This document shows, one piece after another, positions 45,159 through 58,074 of a stretch of DNA of 64,000 nt. Under the pieces are notes generated by a model, which worked only from the letters and a program-made list of their open reading frames with translations, was not told the origin of the DNA and made no database searches. Numbering within the stretch: position 1 is the first letter of the stretch; each line of letters opens with the position of its first letter. Location of the stretch: the NCBI GenBank assembly GCA_949128115.1, contig OX421962.1, positions 55,531,787 through 55,595,786 on the forward strand, written 5' to 3'. A program made the position numbers and the translations under genes. Source of the DNA: Anaspis maculata. Its lineage: Eukaryota; Arthropoda; Insecta; Coleoptera; Scraptiidae.

Positions 45159-45992
45159 TGGCGGATTTACCCATGGGCGCAGTGAACGCGCGCCCAGGGC
45201 CTAACGCGCGCTATCAAAGGGGCCCAGCGGAGGCCCCTTTTCATGACTGTTTTTTTTTCCTTCATTTTTGTAAATTCGAAGTTTGTAAGATTTTTTCTTA
45301 AATCGATGTATGCTAGTTTCTGGGCCCTGCCCCCTCCCCCCCTTCCGCCCTTTCAGTCTCATTACTTCAAACCTGCACATTCTCAACTTCACTTTATATA
45401 CCTACTTCATTCACAAAACAAGAGGCCTCTGTTTGAGAGTTCGAGCAGGGCTTTGTTTTATATGTATTAATTTTTCATTTTTTCTTCATATAATAATATT
45501 AATGATGATTGATTGGTATATAATAATGCTCGGTATATAATGTGTATTTATGTAACCCGAGTTTAGTGGGGTAGCGGCCTAGCTAGGTCGCTGAGGGCCC
45601 CCGCGAAAACTTTTGGGAGAGGGCCCTTCTCCCCCACTTTTTTTAACCTTAAAAAAATCTGTTTTACATCTTTTTCCATTTTCATTTGCTTTTGAATTAT
45701 ATTTTGATTACCTGTTTTGTGTCGACTGTTGACTAAAAAACACTTATTACTATCAACATTCATATTATTATCTGCAAAAAAATTCTGCGCGGCACGCCCC
45801 CCTCCCCCAGACCCCCCTTGGGGGCCTCTAAAGGTGCGTTCTGTCAGCTTATTTAGCAGCAAGTTTTAATTTTCGTCGTAAGCGCAGCTCTTACGAACCA
45901 GCCTCCTCAGAACAGCCAATAAGCGGTGCTGCGCTTACGGCTGAAATTAAAACTTGCGACTAAATAAGCTGACTGAACGGGTAAATCCGCCA
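45159..45992. mobile_element. hAT-like non-autonomous element
   Basis: TGGCGGATTTACCC and GGGTAAATCCGCCA are exact inverted ends. The inner start ATGGGCGCAGTGAACGCGCGC resembles the GC-rich ends of widespread insect hAT elements. No transposase remains and no 8-bp duplication was seen, so the family assignment is tentative. A MITE is nested near the right end. Confidence 0.55.
45842..45975. repeat. MITE nested in the hAT-like element
   Basis: CAGCTTATTTAG with GCAAGTTTTAATTT and CGTAAGCGCAGC at the left returns inverted at the right (GCTGCGCTTACG, AAATTAAAACTTGC, CTAAATAAGCTG). About 134 bp, no ORF. Confidence 0.8.
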
Positions 45993-46474
45993 CATACAAT
46001 ATATACTACTCCAAACTAGATGAGTGACTCTCAGATGCCCCCCCTCCCCATAAAAAATTTCGCATGACAAACAAAACTCCAACTGGGTCTGGTTGGTACC
46101 TATACTTAAGTACCACCTACTACTAACTAACCAACTAATCCTACTAGAGGACTAGGACTAGGACTAGGAACTAGAAGTAACTAGAGTAGGTAACCAAATG
46201 ATTGCTGCAGACAAAACCAAAAGCTTTGCTGTCTTCGCCTTGAGTCCTACCCTCCTACCTGTCTGCGATAAATGACCCTATATTTCTCTTTTCCGTCAGG
46301 CGGTGTTGATTACTTTGGCTCCCGCTTTGGCTCCATGTAAAAATTGGTCGTTATCGATTCTAGCTGCAATGGTCGCTGATGAAATAACTATTTTACATTT
46401 AAGGACAAAGTTATTTATATTGGTGAAATAAAGACATTATTGCGGAATCAATCCGCGTGGGTTTTTTCTTAGAA

Positions 46475-46683
46475 AGAAATTTACCATTCAGGTCTTTTTG
46501 GAAAGCTACAAGGATGTAGGTACTTTAGTTTGAGCCTACAAACATTTTTATAATTTTAACATTTTTATTTTAAAAAAATAATTTTTTCAAAACTTGAATT
46601 TTTTTGGATTTTGAAAATGTCTATAAGCTCAAACCAAAATACATTCTTGTAACTTCCCAAAAAGACCTGAATGGTGAATTTCT
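46475..46683. repeat. MITE-like hairpin
   Basis: AGAAATTTACCATTCAGGTC with TTTTTGG pairs with its complement at the right end; inner TAGTTTGAGC pairs with GCTCAAACCA. 209 bp, AT-rich loop. Confidence 0.75.
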
Positions 46684-47770
46684 GTCAAGGAAAAGAAAGT
46701 AAGGCGAACAACAAGTGTGGGTACTTCTTTTGAAAGCCATGCAGATAGGTACGTATAGGTTCAGAATGCCTCCATATTATGCGGTTTTATCTAGGTACTG
46801 GTTTTTGAAAGTAAATTTACCTACATCTTCTTCACAAAGCTGAACACATTACGGGAGTCCATACCACCGCCTCTGTTTATGTTTATGTGATAAGTATATG
46901 GTTTATGTTATCCCAGAATAGCGAATCCTCATGGCACCCCCGAGGTAAACGGCGATGTTTACCTAATGCAAAGTGCCGGTTTGTTGATTCTTCACTCCAG
47001 GCCAGGGTCCTCATGACAGTCACGTGATGCCGATGCCCCTGCCCTTGTATGCCCTGCCCGCGCCCGGTCTATGCCCTGCCCCAAACGGCTGGGGCTACGC
47101 CACTGCAGAACGTACCAGAAGCCTCACTTCATCTCCAGTGATGCCAACCCAAGGTCGGACCAAGCGAGAGTCGGAGCAATGATGAGTCGGAACAAGCCGA
47201 CGCACCCGAATGTTCCCGTGCACTGTCGCACGCTAGAGCGCATGTTCAGATCAACCAGCTGGTCGGCGACCTGGCATTCGGCGACTGCCGACTCAAAAAT
47301 CCTTGGACAACAGTTGGAAGCATTTACGCTTGTAAGTGAAAGTTTTGTGTATCGATTGCGTGTGCCATCGATTTTTTGCTTTCTAACATGTTTTTATAAA
47401 ACTTTCCTGTGCCATTTTATCACTAATCACTAACACTAACCTATCTTCCTCTTATTAAATATGCTTGAATTTTTGTCCGAGGATTTCGCCGTCAACTGCC
47501 AAGCTGCGGGTGTCGACTGTCAAAAAACAGGTGCATGCTTCTCTCACTCTCACATGAGCCGTTTCGTTTTGCGCTAGGAGATGCTCCGGGTATCGTGCTC
47601 CGGGTAGATCATTAGATAGAGAAAGTAGATACATACACCAATCACGGCCCAGCTGGATCTACTTTCTTTGTCCAGTGATCTACTCTGAGCAGATCCTGCC
47701 GGCACAATGAAAGTGCCTATGAAGACGGCAGGAACTACCCCATTACAAGTCTGCTTTATGTTGGTATACT

Positions 47771-48018
47771 GTCGGTCATCTCACGTGAAGACGTATATCA
47801 TTTTTGGTATTTTTCGCATGTCCTTTTTCGAAATTTTTTCATGTTAAATTGATGATATCTAGCAAATCTGGATCGAAAATGATGAAAATGACTTATCTTC
47901 CCTTTATTTTCGATACAGGACCAGATAATGTCGTCAGTTTTGCATAAAGAATTTTCAAAAGAGGACATTCAGAAAATACCAAAAATCAAGATACGCCTTT
48001 AGTTACGTGAGATCGGCA
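47771..48018. repeat. MITE-like hairpin
   Basis: Arms of about 60 bases contain ATCTCACGTGA, TTTTTGGTATTTT and ATGTCCTTTT and their complements, around a loop of about 110 bases. No ORF. Confidence 0.75.
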
Positions 48019-48960
48019 ACAATATACATATTGTTCTATTTGAGTTTTCTTCGTCCAAGTGCCTTTTTTTACGCCCAAGTACTGGCTGTTTCGCCAATAG
48101 GTATTTACTGAATAAGTAGATTATTTGTGGTGTGTGTTGGTGTGAAAAAACGTTTTCAGTGGAAAGTAACAAGACTTTCATATGCAATAAAACTTAGGTA
48201 ATCATCTGAAATAAATAGCGCTTATTACTCCAACGCCAGTCCTCATCAAACAACACAATTTTCTGAGTCTGAACCTTTGAATGGCTAAACGAACACAACA
48301 TTTTGACATGCGTTATAAGAGGATTGGAAGTAGGTTATATTCTGATGAGGATTCCCGCTTCTGAGGTAAGAATGGTCGGTACCATGATTCCGGGTGCTTT
48401 AATCGAGTTCAGAGGGCTACTTCTAGGGGCCAGCTGGTTGCTGACACTGAACGTGCCCCTACTTGACGCAAATCATCTCCCTGTTTCAGCGACGCCGAAA
48501 CCCCAGAACTCAGGAAAAAACCCAGAACTTGCACAAAATTAACGAATTCTATATTTATACTGTTGCACCTCCCTCACACTTCTGACTATTGAAATAACGT
48601 ACCTAACGGCGTTTTCAAGACAAAAAAAGAATGAAAACAATGTGTCAGTGTCAAAATATGACCTAACAGTTGAATCTAAATGGTAATCCAGCATAGCTAA
48701 CATCACTTCGACAAATTTGAATTTTGACTTGACTTTTTCAATTCATCAACTTATCAGATTGTCCAAATTGAAGAAAAAATATCACAGGCGACTGTGGTTT
48801 TTCAAGCTTGGAATGCATAATAATTAATAATAGCATCTATCCGTGATTGAGGTCTGATCAGTTGAATTAATTACATCAAAGTAGCAGTTTGATAATGGAA
48901 GTTTCATTTGAAATCTCACATTTTTATTACCAAATAGTCATGGATGATCTATTATCAGTC

Positions 48961-48989
48961 AGGGCACTTATTTTAGTGCCCTTTTTATT
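48961..48989 (-). terminator. Inturned poly(A) signal followed by a perfect hairpin
   Basis: On the minus strand AATAAA (48989-48984) is followed at once by AGGGCACT, six bases, and AGTGCCCT. The stem of eight pairs is perfect and lies about 56 bases after the stop codon. It may aid 3' end formation or be chance. Confidence 0.5.
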
Positions 48990-49037
48990 CCAGTAGAAGA
49001 ACTTGGTTACTGTTACTACTAGTGTTTTAAGGAAATG

Positions 49038-52000
49038 TTAGTCAACTATTCCAAACAATATTCGAATAAACTTTGAAGGCATAACAAGTAGCACATACCC
49101 AATGACCCAGTATTTCAATTTATTCTTCTTGATATCAGTGCTGTCCAAGAACGGACACTCAAACATCACTCCATGCTCTTTCAAAGCAATCAAACTTTTA
49201 TTCATAACAGATTTTGCCATGTCCTGCACTGGCATGTTCTAGAAGTAAATCAAGACATTGAAAACCAAATCAAAATCTTTGTTTGTTCTGACTTACCTTG
49301 AATCTCATGGTGTTGTTGAATAAAGAATGAATTTTGTGGCAACACTTTCGAAAATTGTCTAAAATTAATTCCAAAGTTGATGATTCAAGTCGACAGGCCG
49401 GAGGACAAATCAGAGTTCCTTCTGTGGTATCCAACTTGAGATAATGAAACAATACATTTTCATTCCCTGAGGTGACTTGTCGCGGTTGAATGTCTTCCGT
49501 GTCAGAAAGGAGGGTCTGTCGCAGTTCAGACATATCAAAACTATTGTTGCTCATTTGACTCCCATCCTTGGCAAAAATTGACATGTAATTCAACTAACTT
49601 GTACTTAATTTAAAAATAAATGCTTTACCCCATAGTCCTCAGGATCAGACTCCTCTTCGTTCTTTTTATCTTCACTAACTTCACTGTGCTCTCCTTGGCT
49701 TTCTGAATCTTCAGAGTAACGTTCATAGTGATCATCTGACAACGCAAAAACGGATGCTGCGAGGGCCTGATCTGAATTCCTACGTTTCAGGATGGAAGTG
49801 ACTTCAGGCTTTTTTTGTTCCTTGTGCTGTGACGAAGACTTTCCTAGAGCGTCCAAGAAGTCGATTTTCCGTTTATTGCAAGCTTCCGGAATCGTCACTT
49901 CGGGTCCTGGGTTCATTCCTATCCAACGATCTGCTAGTTCAGGAAGACCCAGCTCCTGAATATGAGCGAGAGTTGCTTGAGCTTCTTCAACGTAAAAGGC
50001 ATCCGGGCCTGTGCTGTCTTCGGATTGATCTGTACAGCCTCCTGTTTCCATGAGGGTCATCAAAAGGTCCTGAGAAGAAAACCGTTAATGTGGAGACATT
50101 GATGAGTTATGACCTTACTTTTCCACTTCCAACAATCAACAAGAACCTCTTTCCATCTGGAATTTTGATGTTGGTGTTCCTGAAGCGCTGGCAGGAATGT
50201 GGAAAAATTTCTTTCCACCAAACCAGGGTTTTGATGGGTTCAGTTTTTGACAAATGAAATAAACCTTGTAATCGACAATAAACATGGACGTCCACCAAAT
50301 CTTCGTACATAAAATGCGAGGCGAGAAGATAACCATCGTGATATAAGGCGCTACCAAGGATAGTGAAAAGCCGTTGGCAATCCAAAGGTTCTTCATTCTG
50401 CAAATATCACTTCTTCAGTAAGTAAATCTGTAGCTGAAGCTACTCACTAGCTAGCAGTTCATGACATAGTACTCGTACCTAAGCATTTTGTAAAAGAAGC
50501 AAGCCATTCGACACAATACCTAGTTGTGATTTGTCTATTGCAATAATAATCAACAGGGGTGACCGTGTCATAAAGAGGACTCAAAGTCGCACAATTTACA
50601 GTAATGATTCTACCACCATTCTCTTTCTTATACAATTTTGAGCCGATGTAGATACGGAAGAATGCAATTTACTCACGTTAACTATTCCATTTTCTCAATT
50701 GAACATCGCCCCCTGACGTTTCATTCACAACTGTTAATGTTTGACATCTAGCCGACCGCTACGTGCGACAACCCGACATTGCTCATTACAGGAAAGAAGG
50801 AATAAAACACAGAAAAGAGGAAGAAAGTCGCGAAAAATAGGTAGTTGATAGGCAAACAACAAAACAGCTCAAGATAAGCGAGAATGGAGTGGCGACGAGT
50901 AAAGAAACTGGGCGATGTTCAAGTGCGAAAATGGAACAGTTAACGTAAGTAAATCGCATTCTTCCGTACCTGCATCGACTTAAAATTGCATGAGGAAGGA
51001 GATGGTGGTGGAATCGTTACTGTAAAATGTGCGGCTTCAGATCCCCTTTATGACACTGTCGCCATCAAGAGGTTACTGGATTGTTCATTGTTTTATCTTT
51101 ACCAATTTTAAGTGAATATTTTATTACATTTCTTTCCCCAAAAATGTACCTAACCCTTCACCACGAAAAATGAATTGCCAGAGCCCAAAAACTTGGCTAA
51201 AAATTATTGTTATTACCATATATGTAATAAACTGAAACAAATTATAATTGTTTGGCATGATTGTATCATTTACCTACTAACCTCCAGTTCTACCAGACCC
51301 AAGATCCCAAGAACAACTCGGAATGACAATGTTTCCTCTACAAGGAGGCAGTTCTTAAAATTATTCTGTGAATAAATAGTGAAGGAAAGGTAGCTGCCGG
51401 AAGGAAGAAAAAAGTTGAAAGACTTTTTCCTGGAAATAGTAGGCCTAGGCAGTGGCTACCGATCATTTTCAATTTATTAAATCACTGAATGAAGAACTAC
51501 CAAGTTTCATTTCTATATACTTTGGAAATTCTTAGATTTACTTAAAACTTAAGTTTTCATGAAAAAAGGTGCGTTTTTCAGGATATTTCAGGAATGCTTC
51601 AAGACATCTGAAAATGGTTTGATGGAACTTCATGGGTATAAACAGCAGGCTATATATACCGGGTGATCATTTGAAAACTATCCACCTGCAATATCTCCCG
51701 ATTCCTAGTCCAAATGTCTTTGAGCAAAAACAGGTCGACTTTTATATCGAGGGGGACATCTAAAATATACATTGGAGAATTTATATCTTGAGCCCCCTCG
51801 CCCCTACTCACCCCAACTTTGAAATTTCAAATGACACAACCTACCTTGAGATACATCAAATTGAAGAGAATTAAATTCTCTTTCTAAAAAAAAATATTTC
51901 GAAATTTTTCAACCCTACGTTCTTCCTAAAATTCTCTGAGTGTCCAAGTTAATATTCTTGACCTCCATTTCCCTTCAATACAGTCAACGTCATCCGGCAC

Positions 52001-55000
52001 AGCATCAGAAGAAAAAATTTTCTATGAAAAAAGTGCCACCCAAATTCATCCCTTCGCTCCCCCCACCTGACCTTAAAAATCTAAAATGTCAATACCCACT
52101 TTGTAATACATCAAATTCAAGGAAATTGAATTTTCTTCATGAAAACGATTTTTCACAATTTTTAAAGCCCCCCATTTCCTCCCTAGAATACTCCAAATTA
52201 CCAATTTATTGGAGGAGGGGTAGAAAATTCCAAAAAAAATCTTTTTAGATAGAGAATTCAATTCCCTTCAATTTAATGTATCACAAAGTAGGTAGTGTTT
52301 TGTTAAATTTGGGAGTTGAGTTGGGGGAGAGCAAAGGGGTGAATTTGGGTAGCACTTTTCTCACCGAAAATTTTCTTCTTCGATGCTATCTAAGATAACG
52401 CCGACTAAATTGAGAAAAAAAATTAGGGGTCCAGAATATAAAATGGGACAGTCAGAGAATTTTTAGGGCTAAGGGGGGTGGGATAAAAAATTTGGAAATA
52501 TTTTTTCCAGAAAGAAAATTTAATTCTCTTCAATTTGATGTATCGCAAGGTAGGTAGTGTCATTTGAAATTTCAAAGTTGGGGTGAGTGGGGGCGAGGGG
52601 GGTGAATATAGAAATTTGACAATGTATGATTTGAATGTCCCCCTCGATATAAAAATCGACCTGTTTTTGCTCGAAGAAATTTTGACTAGGAATCGGGAGT
52701 TATTGCAGGTGGATAGTTTTCAAATGATCACCCGGTATATGTCAGTTTACACGACTCTATACTTCTTCAGGTTCATGAGTTACAACTTTTCCTTCTTCGC
52801 CCTGTACACATAGCCTGCATGTCTGCTGCCAATGGCCACACTTCTGAATCAGAAGATTATGACCCATGCAACAACTATGCCAAGTGGCATGTCTTAACTT
52901 GACCATGAAATGCAGGCTGCTTCCACCTAACGTCCGGAACTACACAAGGATTTTACTCAAAAAAATTACTGTGGAAATTTTCACCAAAGAAATCGAGATA
53001 AAAGTGAATTCTGGGTCAGCAATGACGGTGATCCAAATTTGGTCTCCGAGGGGTTTTGAAGATCAATTTAAATTCAAATACAGCTGTGTTAATTCAACTT
53101 CTGGTAACCACATTGTTTTGACATCAATTTGGTGCATCAGAAAAAAATACTTCCTTCACAAAATGCATAAATTTCCAGGCTTTTGTCATGAACAGCTATA
53201 GTGGGGGCACTAGGTGAATGAACCTTGCAAATGGTGATGAAAGCATGAAATTCGGTACACATACTCAGAATGAGCACCTCTCCTAAATAAGAGGTGGAGC
53301 CACGCCGAATTTTCACCGGAAAGGGGCCCGGGGGGCTCCTGAAAGTTGAAGGTGGTAGGGCTCCCACCAATCCGCTTACCAGTTTGTTTTATCAATTAAA
53401 AAGGAAACTCATGAATATATCGTGAAAATTGACGACGTTTATCGCCTTGTCCCGGGAATTTTTCATGATGAAAAAAAATAAGTTCTTCGGCAGAACACAC
53501 AAATTGGTTTTATTTTATTTTCACCTACAAAGAATTAATAAGGAGATGTGCAACACGTTGATTCCCACAAATTCGTATCCTCTGAATTCGTTTGTGGAGT
53601 CAAAATTTTGATGGTGTATCTTCTTGAAGAGGGGCATTCCAAAGAGTAAGCTATTTTCAACACTAAGTTCAAACAGAATTTTTTCAATGTTCTGAATCGA
53701 AATTACTGAATTCCTTCCAGCAATGCATACCCTGAACCCTTCTTTGGAAGTACCGCGTGCGATTGAGCGTGGAGTAAGTCCTGAAACACTATCAGAATTT
53801 TTCTTCTGTGATGCTACTATCCACTCTCGACCAGGGCAATTAGGTTCCTACACAGCATGCGCGGAGTGTATACACGTTATTTCAATATTATGACACAATT
53901 TCAATCATTAAAAATTTGACTGAACCGAGAAAATACCCTGCATCGTGTATACACTCCGCGCATGCTGTGTAGGAACCTAATTTCCCCGGTCGAGAGTGGA
54001 TAGTAGCATCACAGAAGAAAAATTCTGATAGTGTTTCAGGACTTACTCCACGTTCAATCGCACGTGGTACTTCCAAAGAAGGGTTCAGGGTATGCATTGC
54101 TGGAAGGAATTTAGTAATTTCGATTCAGAACATTGAAAAAATTCTGTTTGAACTTAGTGTTGAAAATAGCTTACTCTTTGGAATGCCCCTCTTCAAGAAG
54201 ATACACCATCAAAATTTTGACTCCACAAACGAATTCAGAGGATACGAATTTGTGGGAATCAACGTGTTGCACATCTTCTTATTAATTCTTTGTAGGTGAA
54301 AATAAAATAAAACCAATTTGTGTGTTCTGCCGAAGAACTTATTTTTTTTCATCATGAAAAATTCCCGGGACAAGGCGATAAACGTCGTCAATTTTTACGA
54401 TATATTCATGAGTTTCCTTTTTAATTGATAAAACAAACTGGTAAGCGGATTGGTGGGAGCCCTAGCACCTTCAACTTTCAGGAGCCCCCCGGGCCCCTTT
54501 CCGGTGAAAATTCGGCGTGGCTCCACCTCTTATTTAAGAGAGGTGCTCATTCTGAGTATGTGTACCGAATTTCATGCTTTCATCACCATTTGCAAGGTTC
54601 ATCCCGATTTTGGCTCTTAGCGCCCGCACTACTTGAGATGTAGTAGTAAACAATCTTTTACCCATTCGCGGTAATCGCTAGCTTCTAGTTCTGTTAAAGC
54701 ATCATCTATTTGCATGTTCGCCTCATGTGGAAGATGGAGAACACTTGCAGCAGGTAAAACATCTTCAAATTGAGGTTTTGAAGTTTTACTTGACTTATGC
54801 CCATCAACAAAATCATGGCTGGTTGTCCACACACCTCCATTTAAAATCTTCATAAATAATCTTCCAAAAAAGTTATCGAGTTGCACTTTATTGGTTTCAG
54901 TTATGAAGCACTTATCAATGTTCTCATATAAAAACTCCAAGGTCCTTATTAAATCGCTATTGATTAAAACAGTTTCTTTGACACTTGCACATCTGTCGGG

Positions 55001-56132
55001 CAACATGAATAACAATAACTTTTTTTCAAAAGAATTATAAACAACATGAGACATACTTTTGTCTCTATACAAAATAGTTGAGCTCTTTGGACTACTCTTT
55101 ATAGAGTCGTTCAATAAATGATTGAGGGTTATGAAAATACCCCTTGAATTGCATAAAACTGACTTTTGTAAAGGGCGTGGATAGCAGTAGACCACATCTT
55201 CATGTTCTGAACTTGACTCACTCAAATTTTCGGAGTTCAAATATAGAATTCCTATTGGAAATTTACAAAGAACTTCGAGAATTGGTTGTTCAATACTTTT
55301 GTAATCAATCAACTGACGTACAAAGCGAGACTGGCAGTTCAGCTCATTAATAGGAGGATCTTTAGTCACCTCCACACCAGCAACTCGTTGCAGTTTCAGC
55401 AATACTTCAGTTTTGTCAGAAATCTTATGCAACACATTGTTGATGTTTTGATAATTCACCTCTACATTATTGATGCTTTTCAACCAATCACCAATTTTGA
55501 TATTTTTCTCATGCTTAGCCTCACTGTCTGGTAAAAATCCTGCTATCATTATTCGATTCCCATCTGATAATGTGCTTATATTAACACCGAGCAGCATTTC
55601 GGGCAAAACTCCAGTTTGACTTGACTTCAAGTAATTTTCCGTGTTTACTTTAAGAAGAACTTCCTTCTCTTCACCTTCTTGGAAATCTTGGAATTTCACT
55701 TTATTTGATGTTGTGGCTTCAACATTCTCTGGCACTTTTTGGAATCTTCTGCTGTGTCTTTTACTTTCTCTACGACGAATAAGTCTGAGAAATTTCCCAC
55801 GAGTGCTGTGTCGGATTTGAGTTTTGGAAAATGGTTCCGGTGGAGGTTTTGGCTTAGATCCATTGTCAACATTATTTTGGGTTACGACAGGGTGGCAGTC
55901 GATGAACAATAATTCTCCTGTGATGTCATCCACTGAAGATTCCCATTCAGGAATTGAGCTGCTGATTTGAAATTATTAGAACAGAGAATAGCGATAGTCT
56001 CATTTAAATCTACCTATCTGAATCTGAGTAGTAAGAACCATCGCTGGAGTCTGACCATTCTTCTTCTTCGTCGTCTGAAATGATGGAATTAGAAGCATTT
56101 GGAGGTAACAGCACGCGTCTCTGCTCGTCCAT
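49038..56132 (-). CDS. INTU: Protein inturned (PDZ, CPLANE complex)
   Basis: Six exons: 56132-56014, 55961-54662, 50397-50119, 50069-49629, 49566-49297 and 49238-49038. All are GT-AG and in frame, giving 869 aa (human INTU 942). The N-terminus is acidic and serine-rich (ISDDEEEEWSDSSDGSYYSD, about 19-38). A PDZ domain spans about 140-232 (GVLPEMLLGV, IKIGDWLKSINNVEV). Longin-like stretches follow, including FPIGILYLNSENL and CQRLFTILGSALYHDGYLLASHF. An acidic linker comes before DPEDYG, and the conserved GPDAFYVEEAQATL is present. Inturned pairs with Fuzzy to activate Rab23-type GTPases and organises wing-hair polarity in flies and ciliogenesis in vertebrates; it acts at the cell cortex or basal body. 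The family assignment is from recognised blocks. Intron 2 (4.3 kb) contains three palindromic repeats, one ending some 30 bases from the exon-2 donor. Confidence 0.88.
50556..51066. repeat. 0.5-kb inverted-repeat element in INTU intron 2
   Basis: Arms of about 150 bases pair imperfectly: GTGTCATAAAG, TTACAGTAATGATTC and TTAACTATTCCATTTTC at the left have complements at the right. No ORF. Confidence 0.75.
51654..52740. mobile_element. 1.09-kb full-length palindrome
   Basis: Ends ATATACCGGGTGATCATTTG and its exact complement. Pairing continues through GGATAGTTTTCAAA, GGTCGACTTTTATATCGAGG, TGAAATTTCAAATGACAC and ACATCAAATTGAAGAGAATT to a small loop near 52197. There is no ORF. It lies in INTU intron 2. 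A diverged single arm of the same family is at 5080-5640. Confidence 0.88.
53199..54631. mobile_element. 1.43-kb palindrome with nearly identical arms
   Basis: Left arm 53218-53877 and right arm 53945-54602 match almost base for base (about 98% by eye), with a 67-base loop. Shared blocks include GGGGCCCGGGGGGCTCC, TTTATCGCCTTGTCCCGGGA and CATGCGCGGAGTGTATACACG. Symmetric open frames of about 60 codons in the two arms are by-products of the palindrome. It ends about 30 bases from the donor of INTU exon 2. Confidence 0.92.
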
Positions 56133-56320
56133 AATTGTTTTTTAAAAGTTTTCATTGAACATTTTCTTCAACATTAGCCCAAGCATTATAAAAAACACAT
56201 CATTCATTACAACAACACAATGAACTGTCAACCAGAGAAAACTGTCATACTAATGTCAGCTGCTGTCAACGACGTAAGCGTCAAACACAACTCACAACAG
56301 TTATATCCTGGTTATATCTC

Positions 56321-56472
56321 GTTCACTTTTTATTTTCAGTAGAATGACTTTTTGGAGCAAAAATAAAGTGACAAGCTGGAGTGCTGGGAGGATACGGCTG
56401 ATGGCCACTGTTAGTTTCGCTCATGGTTTCGCTGCTCCAAAAAGTTCATTCTACTGAAAATAAAAAGTGAAC
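56321..56472. repeat. MITE upstream of INTU
   Basis: GTTCACTTTTTATTTTCAGT with the next ~19 bases returns inverted (one mismatch) at the right end. 152 bp in total, starting 189 bases upstream of the INTU start codon and therefore within or near its promoter. Confidence 0.85.
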
Positions 56473-56836
56473 GGGATGCGAGATGCGACACGGTTTCGGT
56501 TTTCCGGCGGTGATTTTTCCAGAATGATGGAACTTGAACGTTCCGTGGCCGCATGGAGGTCTTGAGTCTTGAGATCTGTTCCAGAATGTCTCCAGACTCT
56601 TCCGCGGATCTCCTGGTCCTGACAAAACCATATACCTAGTCACCTATACCTACGCAATAAGAGATGTATTATTGCCTCATCTCGTTTAGGTCATAGACGT
56701 TTAGGTATGTGATGTGTGGATTCATTTTGATGTGTGGAGTGTGGATCCTGGTGGATGTGGATTTTGATGTGTGGATGTGTGGATATTTGATGTGTGGATC
56801 CTAATAACATTTAGTGTATGGTGCACTACATTGAGC

Positions 56837-57066
56837 CATCAAATACTGTAGCTTTCTTCGCAGCAGAATTCTGATTGGATGGGCAATCCAGCAATTCTTT
56901 AGCAGCATGGCGGAAAAACTTTTTGAATTTTGCCCATCCAATCAGAATTCTGCTGCAGCTTCTTTTGCTGCCGAGCTCTGATTGGTCAAATGTTGGTCAC
57001 TGACAGCAATAACAGGCGTCAGTTCCAATCAGAACTCTGCTGCAAAGAAAGCTGCAGCATTTGATG
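56837..57066. repeat. MITE with nested inverted repeats
   Basis: Outer arms CATCAAATACTGTAGCTTTC and complement; both contain CAGCAGAATTCTGATTGG-type blocks that also pair internally with TTGCCCATCCAATCAGAATT. 230 bp. Confidence 0.8.
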
Positions 57067-57893
57067 CTTAATGTAAGGCCAGCCACCATAAAGCAGGGAA
57101 GAATACTAGAAATAAGGCCGTATTTTTCAAAAAAACACCTATCGATAAACAATACCAATGATGAACGATCGAGAAACGCTCTTTATTCCCCATAATTCCA
57201 TTTGACAATCCCATTAGGTACTAGCAGTTTTAACAATACAGGATGTTTCACTTTTTTGTCAATATTTTGAGGGATGGAAAAGCATCGAAAAATATTCAGT
57301 TCAATTTTACAAATGTGACAGAAGTCAATACGATCAGCTTGTAGGTATAGGTACAGGTTGTCCCTTGTTTAATCGCAAAGATTTTGCCGGTCGATAGAGC
57401 ATCAGAAAAGAATGAAATATGCCTATAAAAATTTCGTTCGAAAACCCGTAATAACGGAGATACAGCTCTTCAAAGTTGGAAAACCAATACAGTTCTTTTC
57501 ACCTAACTTCTATACAGGTCAACCGATTCGCGTCAAATTTCTTACACGTATTCACTGAACAAATGCCTATGAACCTCGGTTAACACATTTGGTTAAAACA
57601 GCCCCATGGCGTAGATAGGGGTGGTTGCGCCCCTTTAATCATCCCTAATTTTTCCACACTGCAAATTTTTTAAAATCAGTACCATTTTCGAGTTGTTCCT
57701 TCAATTTTGAGCGAAAAGTTGCTCGTGCAAAATTTCGATAAGAGGTATACTTTTTGAAATAATTCAGTTTGAAGATTCCTAGTCAATCTTGCAACTTCTC
57801 ATAATTTTAGTTGCTTAAAATTTGCATTGCTACCTACATCATTGGAGATGATCAGTTCCAAATTCACACAAGTGATGTTGAGATCATCAATAA
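57067..57893. other. No gene recognised
   Basis: ACAGGATGTTTCAC at 57239 and AACGGAGATACAGCTCTTCAA at 57454 look like one arm of a fold-back element, but I found no partner. No coding signal. Confidence 0.35.
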
Positions 57894-58074
57894 TAGTCCA
57901 GTCAAAATACGTTTTAACCGGAAATAAATTTGGAAGTTGACGAAATTTGGTGGATCGATGCAGAATTTAACGTGGAATAACATACTGAAATTCCCAAAAA
58001 TTCCAAGGCTTGGCTTTTTTTCTAGAACCAATAAAAGAGCGCCATCCTTGTAAATTTTCGATTTTTTCTGAATA

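Larger units (their letters stand above)
45993..49037. other. 3' flank of inturned; repeats only
   Basis: No gene supported. It holds two MITE-like hairpins (separate entries), a minisatellite of GGACTAGGACTA type near 46148 and a weak hairpin at 47602-47690 with GTAGATCA/TGATCTAC arms. Confidence 0.45.

Noticed and set aside
47071..47433. 120-codon open frame as a gene
   Set aside because: No recognisable domain, odd composition and no splice partners; it overlaps a low-complexity GC-rich stretch.
48961..48989. Bacterial rho-independent terminator
   Set aside because: The hairpin and T-run look similar, but the setting is an insect gene 3' end with AATAAA; it is noted only as a possible 3' end signal.
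53429..54391. A duplicated 60-aa gene pair
   Set aside because: The two frames are mirror images caused by the palindrome; the peptide has no recognisable character.
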